64,000 nucleotides of DNA, from assembly GCA_019279435.1 (NCBI GenBank), contig JAAALK010000283.1:66198642-66262641 (forward strand), in the 5' to 3' direction. The notes under the pieces are model-generated. The model was not told the origin of the DNA and made no database searches. It saw only the letters and a list, made by a program, of their open reading frames with translations. The stretch is from Zizania palustris. Taxonomy: Eukaryota > Streptophyta > Magnoliopsida > Poales > Poaceae. Shown here in pieces: positions 41,962 to 54,356 of this stretch (positions are counted from its first letter, which is position 1; the number at the start of each line of letters is the position of its first letter). Made by a program: the position numbers and the translations under genes.

Positions 41962-44900
41962 TGTCACGCCCCGATTTATCAAATCGAGACATTATTGAAT
42001 TTCATAAGAAAAACAATAATCCAAGAGGTTCATCATGCGACATACGTACATCATACAGTATTCATGGCACGCAGACCATAATTATTACATCATTGTCTTT
42101 AGTAAAAGCAGCAAATAAAATATTTTAGAAAACGGCATGACGAACTCCTTCTTCAGGATCTTTCTTCTCGACTGGGTCGCTACTCCAGACCGTCTTCATA
42201 GTAGGTATCCTCTGTGGGGTCCAACGGGTATGAGTACAAAAAGTACTCAACAAGCCACCGCAAATGCAAATAATAATGCAAGGTAATAAACAAGGAAGGG
42301 TAATGGCTCAAAGTGCGGAAAAGTACATTTACAGTTATTGCATTTAATGTAATCACATTTTAATTATGCGGAAAAGTAGACATGAACATCAACAACATCC
42401 ACTAACTCGAGGAGTACGTTTTACCTCCTCGCACAACAGTCCTTACATGACAATTCAACATGCACATACATTTTCAAAGTAGACTAACTGTGGGATGTCA
42501 CGCAACCCGCCCTTGACCGTGGGCTCGGCTTTTCGAAAAGATTTATGACTCTGATCAGAGATGTACTACTGTACCCACAAGGCACGCACTCATCTCAACG
42601 AGATGACCCATTTCACGGGAACTCGTGCCAAAACCTCAATATGAGATGTTCCAAGCGATAACCACCCGCTCTAGGTTTCGCCGGCGCGCCGGGCCGTATC
42701 CCGGCTAACGTCGCACCCCCTTTTGCGCCACATTGGTACAAGTCACCCGCAGGTGCAACTTGACCCATCTCCAATTGGTGGCCTCGGTTTGGAACAACCC
42801 ATACCTTAGTTAGGACTTACCCACTAGACTTGTGGTTAGTACGGAAGTGTATTGCAACGGATCCCTCAGACCGGTCCTTATAGTGCCCCGGGTGCTACCG
42901 ACCAATGCCCTAGCTTGCACCCGGAACCCACCATGCATTCACTCACAACCATAACTCCAACACCGACAGAATTCCATAGATAAGAAACCATGGGGATCAT
43001 ATAGTAGAACCAAGTACTACGACTCATTTTTATCCTATAGCGATCGTGTCGATACATTGGACACTAGCTAATAACATATATCATATGGTGACAAGGAGTT
43101 TAGGCTAGAGAGCATGGCTTGGGTTGCACATCAAGGTCGGGGGATCCTAAATAAATATATTGTAAGGGTTCATTTGACTAATGCATATATAACCTATGTG
43201 TTTTAACGATAGTTTAATCAAACATGGGTTCAATATGCTCAAAAGATTGGTTTGGTGACTTGCCTTGTTCAGCGAATGGGGAGGGAGGAACTTCCGGGAA
43301 GTACTCCGGCTCCTCGGCGACGTCGTAGTCTTTTTAATATAAAGTAAAATAAAAAGAGTACCACATTCAATCAAACCATATAACATTACATTGCAAGCAT
43401 ATAAGTTAAGGTTGGTTTGATTAAGAATAAAATAAATTCAGATATTAAAGTTCTGAAATTTATTCCTCCATTAATTTAAAGTGAATCTAAATAAATCATT
43501 GTTTTTCATAAAAGAGGTTTTAAGTGGGCATAACCCTACATTGAGTTTTCTAACCAATTTAGTTCAATTGATTTATAGGAAACCTAGTGGTTTTAGTGTT
43601 TAACAGTAAAGGACAATTATACAATTTTTCTGGAATTTAAATATTGAAATTCACATTTAAATCCTAAGGGCATTTGAATACTTATTTAAATAAACATGAA
43701 AATGTCCAAATAAACCTACTGTTTTTATTGCATAAACATGTAGAGAATAATTTCATGAATTTTCTAAAATTGGAATGGCAATTTTTAGAGTCCAAATGCA
43801 TTAGATATGAATTTTACAAGTTTAAAAGCATTTCTGGAATTTTATTTTCAAATTTTAAACCTCTCGGGTCCACGGTGAGCCAGGCCCACGGTGAACCCGC
43901 GCACTGTGCGCGTGCGCCGGGTCGATCTGGACCGTCGGATCCAGATCCGACGCGCGAGGGCGAGGCGGGACGCGTAAGTTGTGATGGACGGCCAGGATTA
44001 AAACGTTCGAACCGGTACCACGTGGACGCACGGGATTTAACGCGGGTTTTAAATACAGATGGACGCACGAGATCGCACCGTACCGCTTCACTCAGATCCG
44101 ACGGCCAGGATTAAACCGAACAGATGATTTAACCCGAGCGTTGGATCTGGATCGCACGGCCAGGATTAAATCCGGCACAGTGCGTGTCGGGGGGGTAAAG
44201 TACCCCTTCTTCCCCGACTCCGGTGATACAACGGCGAGCGATTCCGGTGAGGTCGAAGGCTATCTAGTCTAGCTAGGGCTAAAAACGGAAAGGGGGTACC
44301 GAGGGGAACAAGAGGGTACCGTTGCGGTGGTCCGGGGTCGACGGAATGAGGCCGGCGACGAGCGTGGGCGGTGGAGGCGTTCGGGTCCTTGGCGGCGACG
44401 GCGATCCGGCGGGGTTCGACGTCGGCGGAGGGGTGGCCGAGGTCGGGGTCGTCCTCGCGGTCACGTTGGTGGCGAAGGCACGGGCGGAGGTGGTCTGGTG
44501 CGACGGCGAGCGGTGGCCGGAGACGAACCAGAGAGAATGCGCTAAACGGCGAATCGTGGTTGTTCTGTTCGGTCTGAGTGCGAATGGGCGTGGGGGTCGA
44601 ACGCGGTGAAGGCCAGGGGTATAAATAGGGTCACCGGCGGGGGTCGCATGCAAGGAAACCGGCCAGAGGGCCTTTACTCGCCGGCGATGGCTCGGCCATG
44701 CACGTGTAGCGACGATCCGGGGGCGATGACGCGGTGAATTAAAGGGGAAAACGGTCGGCGTGGCGCGGGGGACCGAGTTATGGCGGCCAATTAATGGGGG
44801 ACGGACCGGCGAGGCGGATCCGAGGCGGGGTCGTCGGCCGGCGGGATTTGGGGGCGACGGCGCGGGGTTGAAGACGGGTCTGACAGGCAGGGGCCACAAG

Positions 44901-45352
44901 CCAGCGAGCGCGAACGGGCGAGGGTGGCGTCTGACGGGTGGGGCCGGGGTGTCGGGTTCGCGCGCGAGGGGAGGGATTTGGCGCCGACAGGTGGGACCGG
45001 GTTGTCAGCCAGAGGGGAGCGCGGTAACGGGCTGGGCCGGCCGGGAGAGAGAGAAGGGAGGGGGAGGAGCCCATTACTGTTCTAATGCTTTTCTGAATAA
45101 AAATAATTCCAGAAAATTGATTAAAAGATTAGGGCTACTTCCTAAGGCTGGTAAAAATTTATAAAAATTCTCAAAATTATCTTTTGGCCTTAGGATCATA
45201 TACAAAAAGTTTCACCTTCCTAATTTGGTCATCTACTCTATGTTGTAGTTCAAAAGGGTATAAAAGGGATTTAAAAGTATTTTCTGAAATAATAATTCCA
45301 AGAAATTGAATTTAATAATGTTTTTATTGTTTTGAAAAATTGAGGTGTTACA
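41962..45352 (-). repeat. Chromovirus 3' LTR
   Basis: 3391 bp. CGGCCAGGATTAAA occurs three times (43989-44002, 44102-44115, 44157-44170). A GC-rich stretch from 43860 to 45060 produces spurious ORFs. TATAAATA at about 44620 reads on the plus strand, opposite to the element; its complement TATTTATA is the only TATA-like word nearby for the coding direction. Confidence 0.94.
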
Positions 45353-45370
45353 AACCTATCCCCCTTACAA
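45353..45370 (-). other. Chromovirus polypurine tract
   Basis: The minus strand reads TTGTAAGGGGGATAGGTT directly before the 3' LTR. Confidence 0.85.
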
Positions 45371-45395
45371 GAATCTCGTCCTCGAGATTGGAACG

Positions 45396-45554
45396 CTACT
45401 CGAATAGCTCGGGGTATTGGGCTTTCAGCTCGTCTTCTTTTTCCCAAGTGGCTTCTTCTGCGGGATGGTTGTTCCATTGGACTTTGCAGAAGCGGACGAC
45501 GCGACTTCTGGTTACTCTTTCCTTGGTTTCCAAGATCTTGACGGGTCTCTCTAC
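45396..45554 (-). pseudogene. Chromodomain of chromovirus pol, out of frame
   Basis: Read in the frame shifted by one from integrase, the sequence gives RPVKIL, VVRFCKVQWNNHP, EEATWEKEDEL and a stop at 45396-45398, a typical chromovirus C-terminal chromodomain. An extra base near 45555 throws the upstream integrase frame out, so the integrase ORF reads on into an unrelated tail to 45271. The chromodomain directs integration to modified chromatin in this group. Confidence 0.85.
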
Positions 45555-46486
45555 TGTAGGTCAAGTCTTCTTGGACGTTGAGTTGCTGAAGGTCGGCTTG
45601 CTCGGTGGGCACACGGAGACACTTCTTCAGCTGCGAGACATGGAACACATCATGAACGCCTGCCAAGGATGGAGGCAGTTCAAGTTGATATGCCACTTCT
45701 CCTTGTCGACGGAGGATCTGGAAAGGTCCGACGTAGCGGGGTGCTAGTTTGCCTTTCATGTTGAACCTTTGAGTGCCGCGGAGGGGAGTGACTCGGAGGT
45801 AGACGTAATCGCCCTCCTCAAAGGCTAGATCTCTTCGACGGTTATCGGCGTAGCTCTTTTGCCTGGATTGGGCGGCCTTCAAGCGGTCTCTTATGATCTT
45901 AACTTTCTCTTCGGCTTCTCTCAATAAATCTGTCCCAAACAGTTGTGACTCTCCGGTTTGATCCCAGAGCAACGGCGTTCTGCACTTACGCCCATAGAGT
46001 GCTTCGAACGGGGACATTTGCAGGCTGGCTTGATAGCTGTTGTTGTAGGAGAACTCTGCATAAGGTAAGTTCTTGTCCCACATTCCGCCAAAGTCTAGAG
46101 CACAAGCTCTAAGCATATCTTCCAATATCTGGTTGACCCTTTCGGTCTGACCGTCGGTCTGTGGATGATAGGCGGTGCTAAAGTTCAGCCGGGTGCCGAG
46201 TTCCTCTTGAAGGTTCTTCCAAAACTTGGAGGTAAACTGACTCCCGCGGTCAGATACAATCTTCTTGGGAACTCCGTGGAGGCACACGATCCGGGTCATA
46301 TACAACTCAGCCAACTTGGCGACGGTGTAAGTTGTCTTGACCGGAACGAAGTGAGCTACCTTGGTGAGTCGATCGACGATCACCCAGATAGAATCATGAC
46401 CAGCTTGGGTCCTGGGTAGTCCCGTGATGAAGTCCATTCCTATTTCTTCCCACTTCCATTCAGGGACTTTGAGAGGTTGAAGAAGT
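45555..46486 (-). pseudogene. Chromovirus integrase core and C-terminal domain
   Basis: Integrase residues are visible: GMDFITGLPRTQAGHDS with the first Asp, SDRGSQFTSKFW with the second, and the Glu in TDGQTERVNQ. The GPY/F-type region follows (APRYVGPFQI, then VFHVSQLKKCL). It is separated from the integrase zinc region by a one-base deletion near 46487 and from the chromodomain by a one-base insertion near 45555. Confidence 0.85.
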
Positions 46487-47471
46487 CGGCAGGTCTCTGA
46501 TGCTCTGCCTTGACTCGCCGGCATGTGTCGCACTTGGCCACATACTCAGCTATCTCTCTCTTCATACTGACCCACCAATATTTTTCCTTCAGGTCTTGGT
46601 ACATCTTTGTACTCCCGGGATGAATGGAGTATAATGTATCGTGGGCTTCTTGAAGGATGAGGGCCTTCAGCTCTGGTTGATTGGGTACGCATACTCGGTT
46701 TCCGAACCAGATGGTACCATGCTCATCTTCGGAAAATCCGGGGGCTTTACCCTTCCTCATGTTTTGCTGGATCGCTTGGATATCCGGATCCTCCTTCTGC
46801 TTCTCTCGGATCTGGTCTATTAAGACAGGCCGAGACTCCAAGGCAGCGAGGTACTCTCGGGTGGTGATTCCCAAGTTTAACCTTTCCATCTCCTTATACA
46901 GTAAAGGAGCTTGGTCCTGAACCATGATGGCGTTGCAGTACCCTTTTCGACTGAGGGCATCTGCCACCACATTCGCTTTGCCCGGATGATAATGGATGCC
47001 CAAGTCGTAATCCTTGATCAGTTCCAACCATCTCCTTTGCCTGAGATTCAGATCTGGTTGGGTGAATATGTACTTGAGGCTCTTGTGGTCGGTGAAGACC
47101 TCACACCGATTCCCCACAAGGTAATGTCTCCATATCTTCAAGGCATGAACCACGGCTGCTAGTTCCAGGTCGTGAGTTGGGTAGTTCAGCTCATGTGGTC
47201 TCAACTGCCGGGAGGCGTAGGATACCACCTTCCCTTCTTGCATTAAGACGCATCCCAATCCTTGACGAGAGGCATCACAGTAGACGTGGAAGTCTTTCTG
47301 GATGTCTGGCAGAGTCAGAATGGGGGCTGACACAAGCTTTTTCTTGAGAGTCTGGAAGCTCTCTTCGCAGTCGGGGGTCCAATCAAACTTCACCTCTTTT
47401 TGCAGAAGTCTGGTCATCGGCTTGGCGATCTTGGAAAAATTCTCGATGAACCGGCGATAGTATCCGGCCAA
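46487..47471 (-). pseudogene. Chromovirus RNase H and integrase zinc-binding region
   Basis: RNase H is marked by FHVYCDASRQGLGCVLMQ, LNYPTHDLELAAVVHALK and FTDHKSLKYIF. The integrase HHCC region includes HPGSTKMYQDLKEKYWW and CDTCRRVKAEHQRP. The frame begins just after the RT connection (GYYRRFIENFSKIAKP) and is out of phase with gag-RT because of an extra base in the A-run at 47479-47482. Confidence 0.85.
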
Positions 47472-47478
47472 TCCGAGG

Positions 47479-49863
47479 AAAACTCCGGATCTCGGTCACG
47501 GTCGTTGGCTGCAGCCAGTTGGTTACCGCTTCAACGGTGGTTGGGTCTACTGCTATTCCTCCGGCGGATATGACATGGCCGAGGAACTTCACCTCAGACG
47601 ACCAAAATTCGCATTTGCTGTATTTGGCGTACAGTTGCTGCTCCCTTAGCTTTCCGAGGGTCAGACGGAGGTGAGTCTCGTGTTCTTCCTTGGTTTTGGA
47701 GTAAACGAGGATATCGTCGATGAATACCACGATGAACTTGTCCAAGAACTCCATGAATACATTGTTCATCATGTTCATGAAGAAGGCCGGGGCATTCGTG
47801 AGTCCGAACGACATCACCGTATACTCGTAGAGGCCATAACGGGAGGTGAAGGCAGTCTTGGGTATATCCTCTTCTCTAATCCTCAATTGGTGATATCCCG
47901 ACCTGAGGTCAATCTTGGAGAACACCGAGGATCCCTTCAGTTGATCGAACAGATCGTCGATCCGTGGCAGAGGATACTTGTTCTTGATGGTTACATCGTT
48001 CAAGGCCCTATAGTCCACGCACATCCTTTTGGTCTTGTCCTTCTTTAAGGCAAAGATAACCGGGGCACCCCAGGGTGAGGTACTCGGTCGGATGTACCCT
48101 TTCTGCTCTAGGTCTTCAATATTGGCTTTGACCTCAGCTAGTTCATTGGCGGCCATCCGGTATGGGCGCTTGGAAATTGGAGTGGTGCCGGGGACAAGCT
48201 CGATCCTGAATTCGATGTCTCGCTTGGGAGGCATTCCCGGTAGATCTTCAGGAAAGACGTCCGCGAACTCCTTGACTATGGGTACTTCTTCAAGGGCCAA
48301 AGAGTGAAGGGACGCACTGAGCGGCTTGCGACTGGTCATACGAAAGGTAACGACTTCGCCTTCTGGGTTGGTCACCGTGACGGATTTGTTGGCACAGTTG
48401 ATCACACCTTTATGCTTCATCAACCAATCCATCCCTAGGATGAAATCAAGTCCGGTGCATTGGATGAGAACTGGCTCGGCTCGAAACAATACTCCTAGGA
48501 TCTCAATCTGAACCTTAGGGCTATATAAGCGGGCTAAGGTCTTGTTGCCGGGAGTAGTAATAACCATGGGTGTGGGTAGCGGAAGTACGTCCAGTCCATG
48601 TGATTTTACGAAATCCTCGGAGACGAAGGAGTGTGTCGCTCCAGAGTCAAACAATATCAAGGCCGGTACGGAATTCACAGTAAACGTACCGAGCACGACT
48701 TCTGGCGCCTCCTGAGCTTCCTCCGCGTTGACGTGGTTTACGCGGGCTCGCACCGCCTGGTTGGGCGCCGCGCCTTGGGGCCGTTTGGGGTGGGGACACT
48801 GGTGGGAGTAGTGCCCCTCCTTGCGGCAGTTGAAGCAGACGACCGGCCTTCCTTGGCGATCCCTCAAGATCGGGGCTTTGGCGGCCGGTGCGGGCTGAGC
48901 GGCCGGAGCTGGTGGAGCGGGGCGAGGATGCCCGGCGTTGGATCCACCGGCTGCGTGAGGTGGCCTGTAGGCGGGCCGAGGATGGTAGGCGGGTGCTGGT
49001 GGCGGAGGGACGAAGCGGGGCCTCTGTGTGTTCGCCTGCTGGTGCTTGAAGGCGATCATCTTCCTCTTTTTGAGGTCCAGCTTGTTCTGCTCAGTCTCTT
49101 GGATGAGCGCTTTATTGACCAGCCGCTGGAAGTCGGCGAAGTCGGCGGCGACGAGCTGGATGGACAGCTCATCCTTAAGCCCCCTTAGGAACTTGGCTTG
49201 GCGGAGGGCGTCGGTGCGCACTTCCTCCGGTGCGTAGCGGGCGAGGCGGTTGAACTCATGGAGGTACTCCATGACAGTCCGGTTGCCTTGTTGCAGGTCG
49301 CGGAACTCCTGCTGTTTGACCGCGATGACACCGGCGGGGACGTGGGCGGCACGAAAGGCGATGGTGAACTCCGCCCAAGTCACCATGTGGCCCTCAGGCT
49401 GGGACGCACGGTAGTTGTCCCACCACTCGGCGGCGGGACCCTGGAGCTGATGAGTGGCGAAGGCCACTCGCTCCCGGTCTGTGCAGGGGAGGAGGTCGAG
49501 CTTCTTCTCGATGGTGCGGAGCCAATCTCCGGCCTCCATCGGGTTGGTCGTGCTCGAGAAGATGGGCGGGCGCACGCGCAAGAACTCGGAGAGTTGCGGA
49601 GCGGCCGCGGGTGCTGGTGCGCGAGGGGCGGGCTCCCCGTTCTGCAGACGGTCCAACTGAGCCTGCTGGTGCTGCATTTGGGTGAGGAGGGCGGTGATCA
49701 GGTGATTCTGGTTTGCCATCATTTCCGCCAAGGTGGGGTGGTTGGCGGAAGGCGACCCAGACTGACGTGGGCCTGTCGCACCCCAGTGAGGTACAACTCC
49801 CTCGGGCGCATCCCGGCTTCCTCCTGCTCCGTTGTTGGAGTCGGGGTTCTGGTGGTCGGCCAT
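47479..49863 (-). CDS. Chromovirus gag, protease and reverse transcriptase
   Basis: The preferred start is MADHQNPDSNNGAG at 49861-49863; the frame is open a little further upstream. Gag core spans about residues 90-240. A CCHC knuckle, CFNCRKEGHYSHQC, is near 335. Protease is LILFDSGATHSFVSEDFV near 395. RT shows KRMCVDYRALNDVTIKNKYP, FSKIDLRSGYHQLRI and FIDDILVYSKT near 740. After TEIRSF a frameshift diverts the frame, which ends at 47383 after about 30 unrelated residues. One polyprotein with a single frame is the normal chromovirus arrangement. Confidence 0.9.
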
Positions 49864-50041
49864 CTTCTGAATAGTCATAAGACAAACGAATTGACAAAAC
49901 AATGCACGATAATAGCTTCATCTCATAAATAATTTCAGTGGTAAAATGTTCATTACAATCAAGTTTTTATTCTACCCAAGACACACTCGTCATGGGTAGC
50001 ACCACATACGAATTTTTATTTTAAACTAGTGACTCCTACGC

Positions 50042-50825
50042 CTACTCGCCACCGGAGGCAGTCTCCGTGCTCTCGGAACCACGAGTGCGCGGCTCCGAAG
50101 GGACGGTGGGCTCGAGAAAGTTCTCGATGATAGGGTCGGAGACGAGGCCGGGGCGTGGTGCAGGGATGCTGGCGGTAGATGGTCCGGCGGTGGAGGGGTG
50201 AGGTGGGATCCGCTTGGGGCGAGGGACGGGCTCAGCGGATGGGCTTCCTCTTCCTCGGAAGGAGAGGGACCATCTCAGCGATGTCCTTCTGCAGCTGCAT
50301 GATCTTGCGCTGCAGCTCGCCGTTCTGCTGGATCAAGTTCTTCGTTTCTCCACGAAGAAACTCGACCGCCTCATGGTGCTCGTCGGCGTCGAGCACCGCC
50401 TCAGTATGGAGATCATCCATGGCCTGTAGAAGACGTGACTGCCGGGCCATGGCTGGATCACGCACGGAGTGAACTCCGTGGTAGATACTGCGGTGGGCGC
50501 CGGGAGTACGCTTCGGCACAAGCCGGAAGGATGTGTTCTGAAGACGATCGTCGTAGATCATCCTCAGCTCCATGAGGGCCTGGAGGGCGACTCGTTGGCA
50601 CGCGACGTCGAAGGTCGGGCCTCCAAGTGCCGTAGTGTAGGGCGGCAGATGTTCTCCGGAGCCGTGGACGGTGAGGGAGACGTCGCAAGGCCCGGCGAAT
50701 TCTTCCAAGTAGATCCCTTGGAATTCGGGTTCGAAGAGGAACCCGAGGAATGTGAGCATCATCCGGAGTTCCCTGACGAAGCCCTCAAAGTGTCGGCAGA
50801 AGCTTTGAACCCGGTAGACTGGCAT
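50042..50825 (-). CDS. Extra ORF between primer site and gag of the chromovirus (unknown function, coiled coil)
   Basis: A 197-codon frame (50825-50232) starts 138 bases inside the 5' LTR. It opens with MPVYRVQSFCRHFEGFVREL, has hydrophobic segments (MMLTFLGFLFEPEFQGIYLEE), a CDVSLTVHGSGEHLPPY region and a C-terminal heptad-like stretch (FLRGETKNLIQQNGELQRK, then IMQLQKDIAEM) ending in a basic RKRKP cluster. Just there, a shift of one base opens a further Pro/Ser-rich stretch of about 65 codons ending in TAG at 50042-50044, so the ancestral product may have been about 260 residues. I recognise no family. Additional ORFs before gag are known in Tat/Ogre elements; this position is less expected in a Tekay-like element. 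Confidence 0.55.
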
Positions 50826-50947
50826 CTACAAAACAGCAAGTTGAATAAAAGTGAGGAGAGGAACAAATTTTGTAAATTAGATTTTCGAGAAATAATTTCC
50901 TATGGTCCGTGGCTAGGCGGGTCTGTTTGGCTTCCTACAGTCGAGTC

Positions 50948-50960
50948 GGCTCTGATACCA
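50948..50960 (-). other. Chromovirus primer-binding site (initiator-Met tRNA)
   Basis: The minus strand reads TGGTATCAGAGCC three bases inside the 5' LTR. Confidence 0.93.
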
Positions 50961-50963
50961 TCT

Positions 50964-53900
50964 TGTCACGCCCCGATTTATCAAATCGAGACATTATTGA
51001 ATTTCATAAGAAAAACAATAATCCAAGAGGTTCATCATGCGACATACGTACATCATACAGTATTCATGGCACGCAGACCATAATTATTACATCATTGTCT
51101 TTAGTAAAAGCAGCAAATAAAATATTTTAGAAAACGGCATGACGAACTCCTTCTTCAGGATCTTTCTTCTCGACTGGGTCGCTACTCCAGACCGTCTTCA
51201 TAGTAGGTATCCTCTGTGGGGTCCAACGGGTATGAGTACAAAAAGTACTCAACAAGCCACCGCAAATGCAAATAATAATGCAAGGTAATAAACAAGGAAG
51301 GGTAATGGCTCAAAGTGCGGAAAAGTACATTTACAGTTATTGCATTTAATGTAATCACATTTTAATTATGCGGAAAAGTAGACATGAACATCAACAACAT
51401 CCACTAACTCGAGGAGTACGTTTTACCTCCTCGCACAACAGTCCTTACATGACAATTCAACATGCACATACATTTTCAAAGTAGACTAACTGTGGGATGT
51501 CACGCAACCCGCCCTTGACCGTGGGCTCGGCTTTTCGAAAAGATTTAAGACTCTGATCAGAGATGTACTACTGTACCCACAAGGCACGCACTCATCTCAA
51601 CGAGATGACCCATTTCACGGGAACTCGTGCCAAAACCTCAATATGAGATGTTCCAAGCGATAACCACCCGCTCTAGGTTTCGCCGGCGCGCCGGGCCGTA
51701 TCCCGGCTAACGTCGCACCCCCTTTTGCGCCACATTGGTACAAGTCACCCGCAGGTGCAACTTGACCCATCTCCAATTGGTGGCCTCGGTTTGGAACAAC
51801 CCATACCTTAGTTAGGACTTACCCACTAGACTTGTGGTTAGTACGGAAGTGTATTGCAACGGATCCCTCAGACCGGTCCTTATAGTGCCCCGGGTGCTAC
51901 CGACCAATGCCCTAGCTTGCACCCGGAACCCACCATGCATTCACTCACAACCATAACTCCAACACCGACAGAATTCCATAGATAAGAAACCATGGGGATC
52001 ATATAGTAGAACCAAGTACTACGACTCATTTTTATCCTATAGCGATCGTGTCGATACATTGGACACTAGCTAATAACACATATCATATGGTGACAAGGAG
52101 TTTAGGCTAGAGAGCATGGCTTGGGTTGCACATCAAGGTCGGGGGATCCTAAATAAATATATTGTAAGGGTTCATTTGACTAATGCATATATAACCTATG
52201 TGTTTTAACGATAGTTTAATCAAACATGGGTTCAATATGCTCAAAAGATTGGTTTGGTGACTTGCCTTGTTCAGCGAATGGGGAGGGAGGAACTTCCGGG
52301 AAGTACTCCGGCTCCTCGGCGACGTCGTAGTCTTTTTAATATAAAGTCAAATAAAAAGAGTACCACATTCAATCAAACCATATAACATTACATTGCAAGC
52401 ATATAAGTTAAGGTTGGTTGGATTAAGAATAAAATAAATTCAGATATTAAAGTTCTGAAATTTATTCCTCCATTAATTTAAAGTGAATCTAAATAAATCA
52501 TTGTTTTTCATAAAAGAGGTATTTAAGTGGGCATAACCCTACATTGAGTTTTCTAACCAATTTAGTTCAATTGATTTATAGGAAACCTAGTGGTTTTAGT
52601 GTTTAACAGTAAAGGACAATTATACAATTTTTCTGGAATTTAAATATTGAAATTCACATTTAAATCCTAAGGGCATTTGAATACTTATTTAAATAAACAT
52701 GAAAATGTCCAAATAAACCTACTGTTTTTATTGCATAAACATGTAGAGAATAATTTCATGAATTTTCTAAAATTGGAATGGCAATTTTTAGAGTCCAAAT
52801 GCATTAGATATGAATTTTACAAGTTTAAAAGCATTTCTGGAATTTATTTTCAAATTTTAAACCTCTCGGGTCCACGGTGAGCCAGGCCCACGGTGAACCC
52901 GCGCACTGTGCGCGTGCGCCGGGTCGATCTGGACCGTCGGATCCAGATCCGACGCGCGAGGGCGAGGCGGGACGCGTAAGTTGTGATGGACGGCCAGGAT
53001 TAAAACGTTCGAACCGGTACCACGTGGACGCACGGGATTTAACGCGGGTTTTAAATACAGATGGACGCACGAGATCGCACCGTACCGCTTCACTCAGATC
53101 CGACGGCCAGGATTAAACCGAACAGATGATTTAACCCGAGCGTTGGATCTGGATCGCACGGCCAGGATTAAATCCGGCACAGTGCGTGTCGGGGGGTAAA
53201 GTACCCCTTCTTCCCCGACTCCGGTGATACAACGGCGAGCGATTCCGGTGAGGTCGAAGGCTATCTAGTCTAGCTAGGGCTAAAAACGGAAAGGGGGTAC
53301 CGAGGGGAACAAGAGGGTACCGTTGCGGTGGTCCGGGGTCGACGGAATGAGGCCGGCGACGAGCGTGGGCGGTGGAGGCGTTCGGGTCCTTGGCGGCGAC
53401 GGCGATCCGGCGGGGTTCGACGTCGGCGGAGGGGTGGCCGAGGTCGGGGTCGTCCTCGCGGTCACGTTGGTGGCGAAGGCACGGGCGGAGGTGGTCTGGT
53501 GCGACGGCGAGCGGTGGCCGGAGACGAACCAGAGAGAATGCGCTAAACGGCGAATCGTGGTTGTTCTGTTCGGTCTGAGTGCGAATGGGCGTGGGGGTCG
53601 AACGCGGTGAAGGCCAGGGGTATAAATAGGGTCACCGGCGGGGGTCGCATGCAAGGAAACCGGCCAGAGGGCCTTTACTCGCCGGCGATGGCTCGGCCAT
53701 GCACGTGTAGCGACGATCCGGGGGCGATGACGCGGTGAATTAAAGGGGAAAACGGTCGGCGTGGCGCGGGGGACCGAGTTATGGCGGCCAATTAATGGGG
53801 GACGGACCGGCGAGGCGGATCCGAGGCGGGGTCGTCGGCCGGCGGGATTTGGGGGCGACGGCGCGGGGTTGAAGACGGGTCTGACAGGCAGGGGCCACAA

Positions 53901-54351
53901 GCCAGCGAGCGCGAACGGGCGAGGGTGGCGTCTGACGGGTGGGGCCGGGGTGTCGGGTTCGCGCGCGAGGGGAGGGATTTGGCGCCGACAGGTGGGACCG
54001 GGTTGTCAGCCAGAGGGGAGCGCGGTAACGGGCTGGGCCGGCCGGGAGAGAGAGAAGGGAGGGGGAGGAGCCCATTACTGTTCTAATGCTTTTCTGAATA
54101 AAAATAATTCCAGAAAATTGATTAAAAGATTAGGGCTACTTCCTAGGCTGGTAAAAATTTATAAAAATTCCCAAAATTATCTTTTGGCCTTAGGATCATA
54201 TACAAAAAGTTTCACTTCCTAATTTGGTCATCTACTCTATGTTGTAGTTCAAAAGGGTATAAAAGGGATTTAAAAGTATTTTCTGGAATAATAATTCTAA
54301 GAAATTGAATTTAATAATGTTTTTATTGTTTTGAAAAATTGAGGTGTTACA
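50964..54351 (-). repeat. Chromovirus 5' LTR
   Basis: 3388 bp, collinear with 41962-45352. Differences seen include a substitution near 51548, a substitution near 52078, and 1-base indels in G, T and A runs near 52520, 52842, 53193 and 54146. Confidence 0.94.
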
Positions 54352-54356
54352 TAAAT

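Larger units (their letters stand above)
41962..54351 (-). mobile_element. Tekay/Del-type chromovirus (Ty3/gypsy), full length
   Basis: 12,390 bp with LTRs 41962-45352 (3391 bp) and 50964-54351 (3388 bp), TSD TAAAT, primer site, polypurine tract, gag-pol and a C-terminal chromodomain on the minus strand. LTRs begin TGTAACACC in element orientation and end GGGGCGTGACA, as in Tekay-like elements. By eye the LTRs differ by about eight substitutions and several 1-base indels, so insertion is recent, yet pol carries three frameshifts. An extra ORF precedes gag. Confidence 0.95.

Noticed and set aside
44279..45164. ORFs up to 206 codons in the chromovirus LTR (and the copies at 53280-54222)
   Set aside because: GC-rich sequence has few stops on either strand; the frames overlap each other and have low-complexity Pro/Arg composition.
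50469..51083. Plus-strand 204-codon ORF spanning the chromovirus 5' region
   Set aside because: It is the opposite strand of the pre-gag ORF and runs into the LTR; the minus-strand frame starts correctly and has a coherent composition.
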